A program made the position numbers and the translations under genes. Under the pieces are notes generated by a model, which was given only the letters and a program-made list of their open reading frames with translations, did not search any database and was not told the origin of the DNA. Source: Polyangia bacterium (GTDB taxonomy: Bacteria > Myxococcota_A > Polyangia > Nannocystales > Nannocystaceae). Taken from it: a DNA stretch of 64,000 bases. The stretch covers positions 1 through 64,000 of the forward strand of contig JAUHWG010000026.1 in NCBI GenBank assembly GCA_030424595.1, written 5' to 3'. Shown one piece after another: positions 63,072-64,000 of this stretch; the first letter of the stretch is position 1, and each line of letters starts with the position of its first letter.

Positions 63072-64000
63072 CGGGTCCGGGTCTTCGACTTCGGCCTCGC
63101 CCGCCCGACCGGGTCGACGAGCGAGCAGGAGCTCGACTACGCCGCCGCGTCAGCCCACGAAGCCCTCGGCGAGCTCGCGGCGATCACCGCGACCGGGACG
63201 ATCCTCGGCACCCCCGGCTACATGTCACCGGAGCAGCACATGGGGCGCCCGGCCGACGCGCGGAGCGACATCTACGCCCTCTGCGTCTCGCTCTACGAGG
63301 CCTTCTACGGCCGACGCCCCTTCGTCGGCGAGACCCACTCCAAGCTCGCCAACGCGGTGATCCGCGGCGAGTACCAGACCCCGCCGCGAGGGGTGATCCC
63401 GCCGCGGATGCGGAAGATCATCCGCCGCGGTCTCGACGTCGATCCGGGCGCCCGCTGGCAGAGCATGGAGGCGCTCCTGAGCGCACTGACCGACGATCCG
63501 GTCCGCCGGCGGCGAAGGGCGGCGCTCATCGCCGCCGGTGTCTTCACGCTACTCGCGCTCCTCGCCGTCGCGCCGACGCTCGCGCTCAAGATCTACGAGC
63601 GCTGGCAGAGCGAACGCCACGAGCGGATCGCCGAGGAGCGCTGGCGATCGACCTCCGCCCAGATCGGATCGATCGACACCCTCGCCGACGAACGCCAGCG
63701 AGCCCTCGAGAGCGAGCGGATCTTCAACACGTTCGCCAGCGCCGTCGATCATCGCGGCACCCGAGCCCTGACCAAGGCGTGGATCGATCGCGGGTCCGCG
63801 GCCCGGGAGAAGGGCGACACCAAGGGCGCCTTCGCGGCCTACGCTCAGGCCTACGCCAACGCCAACGACCAAGAGCTGACCCGCCAGGCGCTCCTCGAGC
63901 TCGCGGAGCTCGCCCTCACCCGTCGCGACTGGCCGGCCCTAGGGACCCTCCTCTCCGAGCTCGATGAGCGCCAGGGCAAGGCCGAGGGTGAGGCGAGCTC
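63058..64000 (+). pseudogene. Ser/Thr protein kinase, C-terminal part (continues past the window)
   Basis: From the core the frame reads IGDDGRVRVFDFGLARP, then GTPGYMSPEQHMGRPADARS (APE-type motif), DIYALCVSLYEAFYGRRPF and ARWQSMEALLSAL of the kinase C-lobe. After it come a basic segment, a membrane helix at about 63524-63583 (AALIAAGVFTLLALLAVAP) and a periplasmic helical region with TPR-like spacing (AYAQAYANANDQELTRQALL). The frame stays open to the window end. It has no start of its own and depended on the fragment at 29645; together they form a complete membrane-anchored kinase when the island is absent. Confidence 0.93.

Overview
The window is GC-rich DNA that most resembles a myxobacterium, probably of the Nannocystis/Plesiocystis group. 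I infer this from the many predicted lipoproteins with long Ser/Thr/Gly/Asp linkers, a Hanks-type Ser/Thr kinase with a C-terminal membrane helix, DUF1501/DUF1549-type proteins, and strong third-position GC bias that creates long antisense shadow frames. I saw no rRNA, tRNA or CRISPR array.

Bases 1-29644 look like ordinary chromosome. They hold the start of a VWA-type lipoprotein, an HNH protein, a two-gene mraY-murD block, a MAPEG protein, a large TerD-like protein, a metallo-beta-lactamase-fold protein, lipoproteins, an ABC ATPase with an ABC permease/M1-peptidase fusion, a DUF1501 + DUF1549/1553 pair, a RimK-type ATP-grasp ligase, a parvulin-HupE/UreJ-DUF3604 triad, a methyltransferase-fold lipoprotein, an EBP/EXPERA-like protein and a class III adenylate cyclase coupled to a membrane protein.

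The main discovery is that a Ser/Thr kinase gene starting at 29645 is cut between its HRD catalytic loop and its DFG motif, and resumes in the correct frame at 63058. The 32,899 bp between is an integrated element (30159-63057) with a tyrosine recombinase just inside its left end. The two junctions share a 7-bp core, TCGGTGA. Joining the element ends gives an attP whose 7-bp arms (GCCATAA / TTATGGC) are perfect inverted repeats, and joining the outer flanks restores an intact kinase frame. Direct repeats of TGGNTCGAT lie inside both ends and look like arm-type integrase sites.

The element carries no visible conjugation or phage structural genes. Its cargo is metabolic and regulatory: an outer-membrane-like protein coupled to a lipoprotein hydrolase; a LysR/pirin/isochorismatase-type cluster; a TetR-controlled quinone-oxidoreductase-like operon with clear palindromic operators; a translationally coupled operon encoding a fatty-acyl-AMP ligase-ACP-alpha-oxoamine synthase fusion, an acetoacetate-decarboxylase-like protein and a sulfotransferase, with a divergent NAD-dependent epimerase/reductase (a possible sphingoid-base or amino-ketone lipid pathway); a protein with a restriction-associated N-terminal domain; a LysR/DJ-1/NADP-reductase cluster; and two lipoproteins. 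Between these lies much decayed DNA: transposase remnants, a glutathione-transferase pseudogene, a truncated saccharopine-dehydrogenase-like gene, a histidine-kinase remnant, a 280-bp duplicated fragment, and a three-gene coiled-coil operon in which every gene carries one reading-frame lesion, including a G8 tract.
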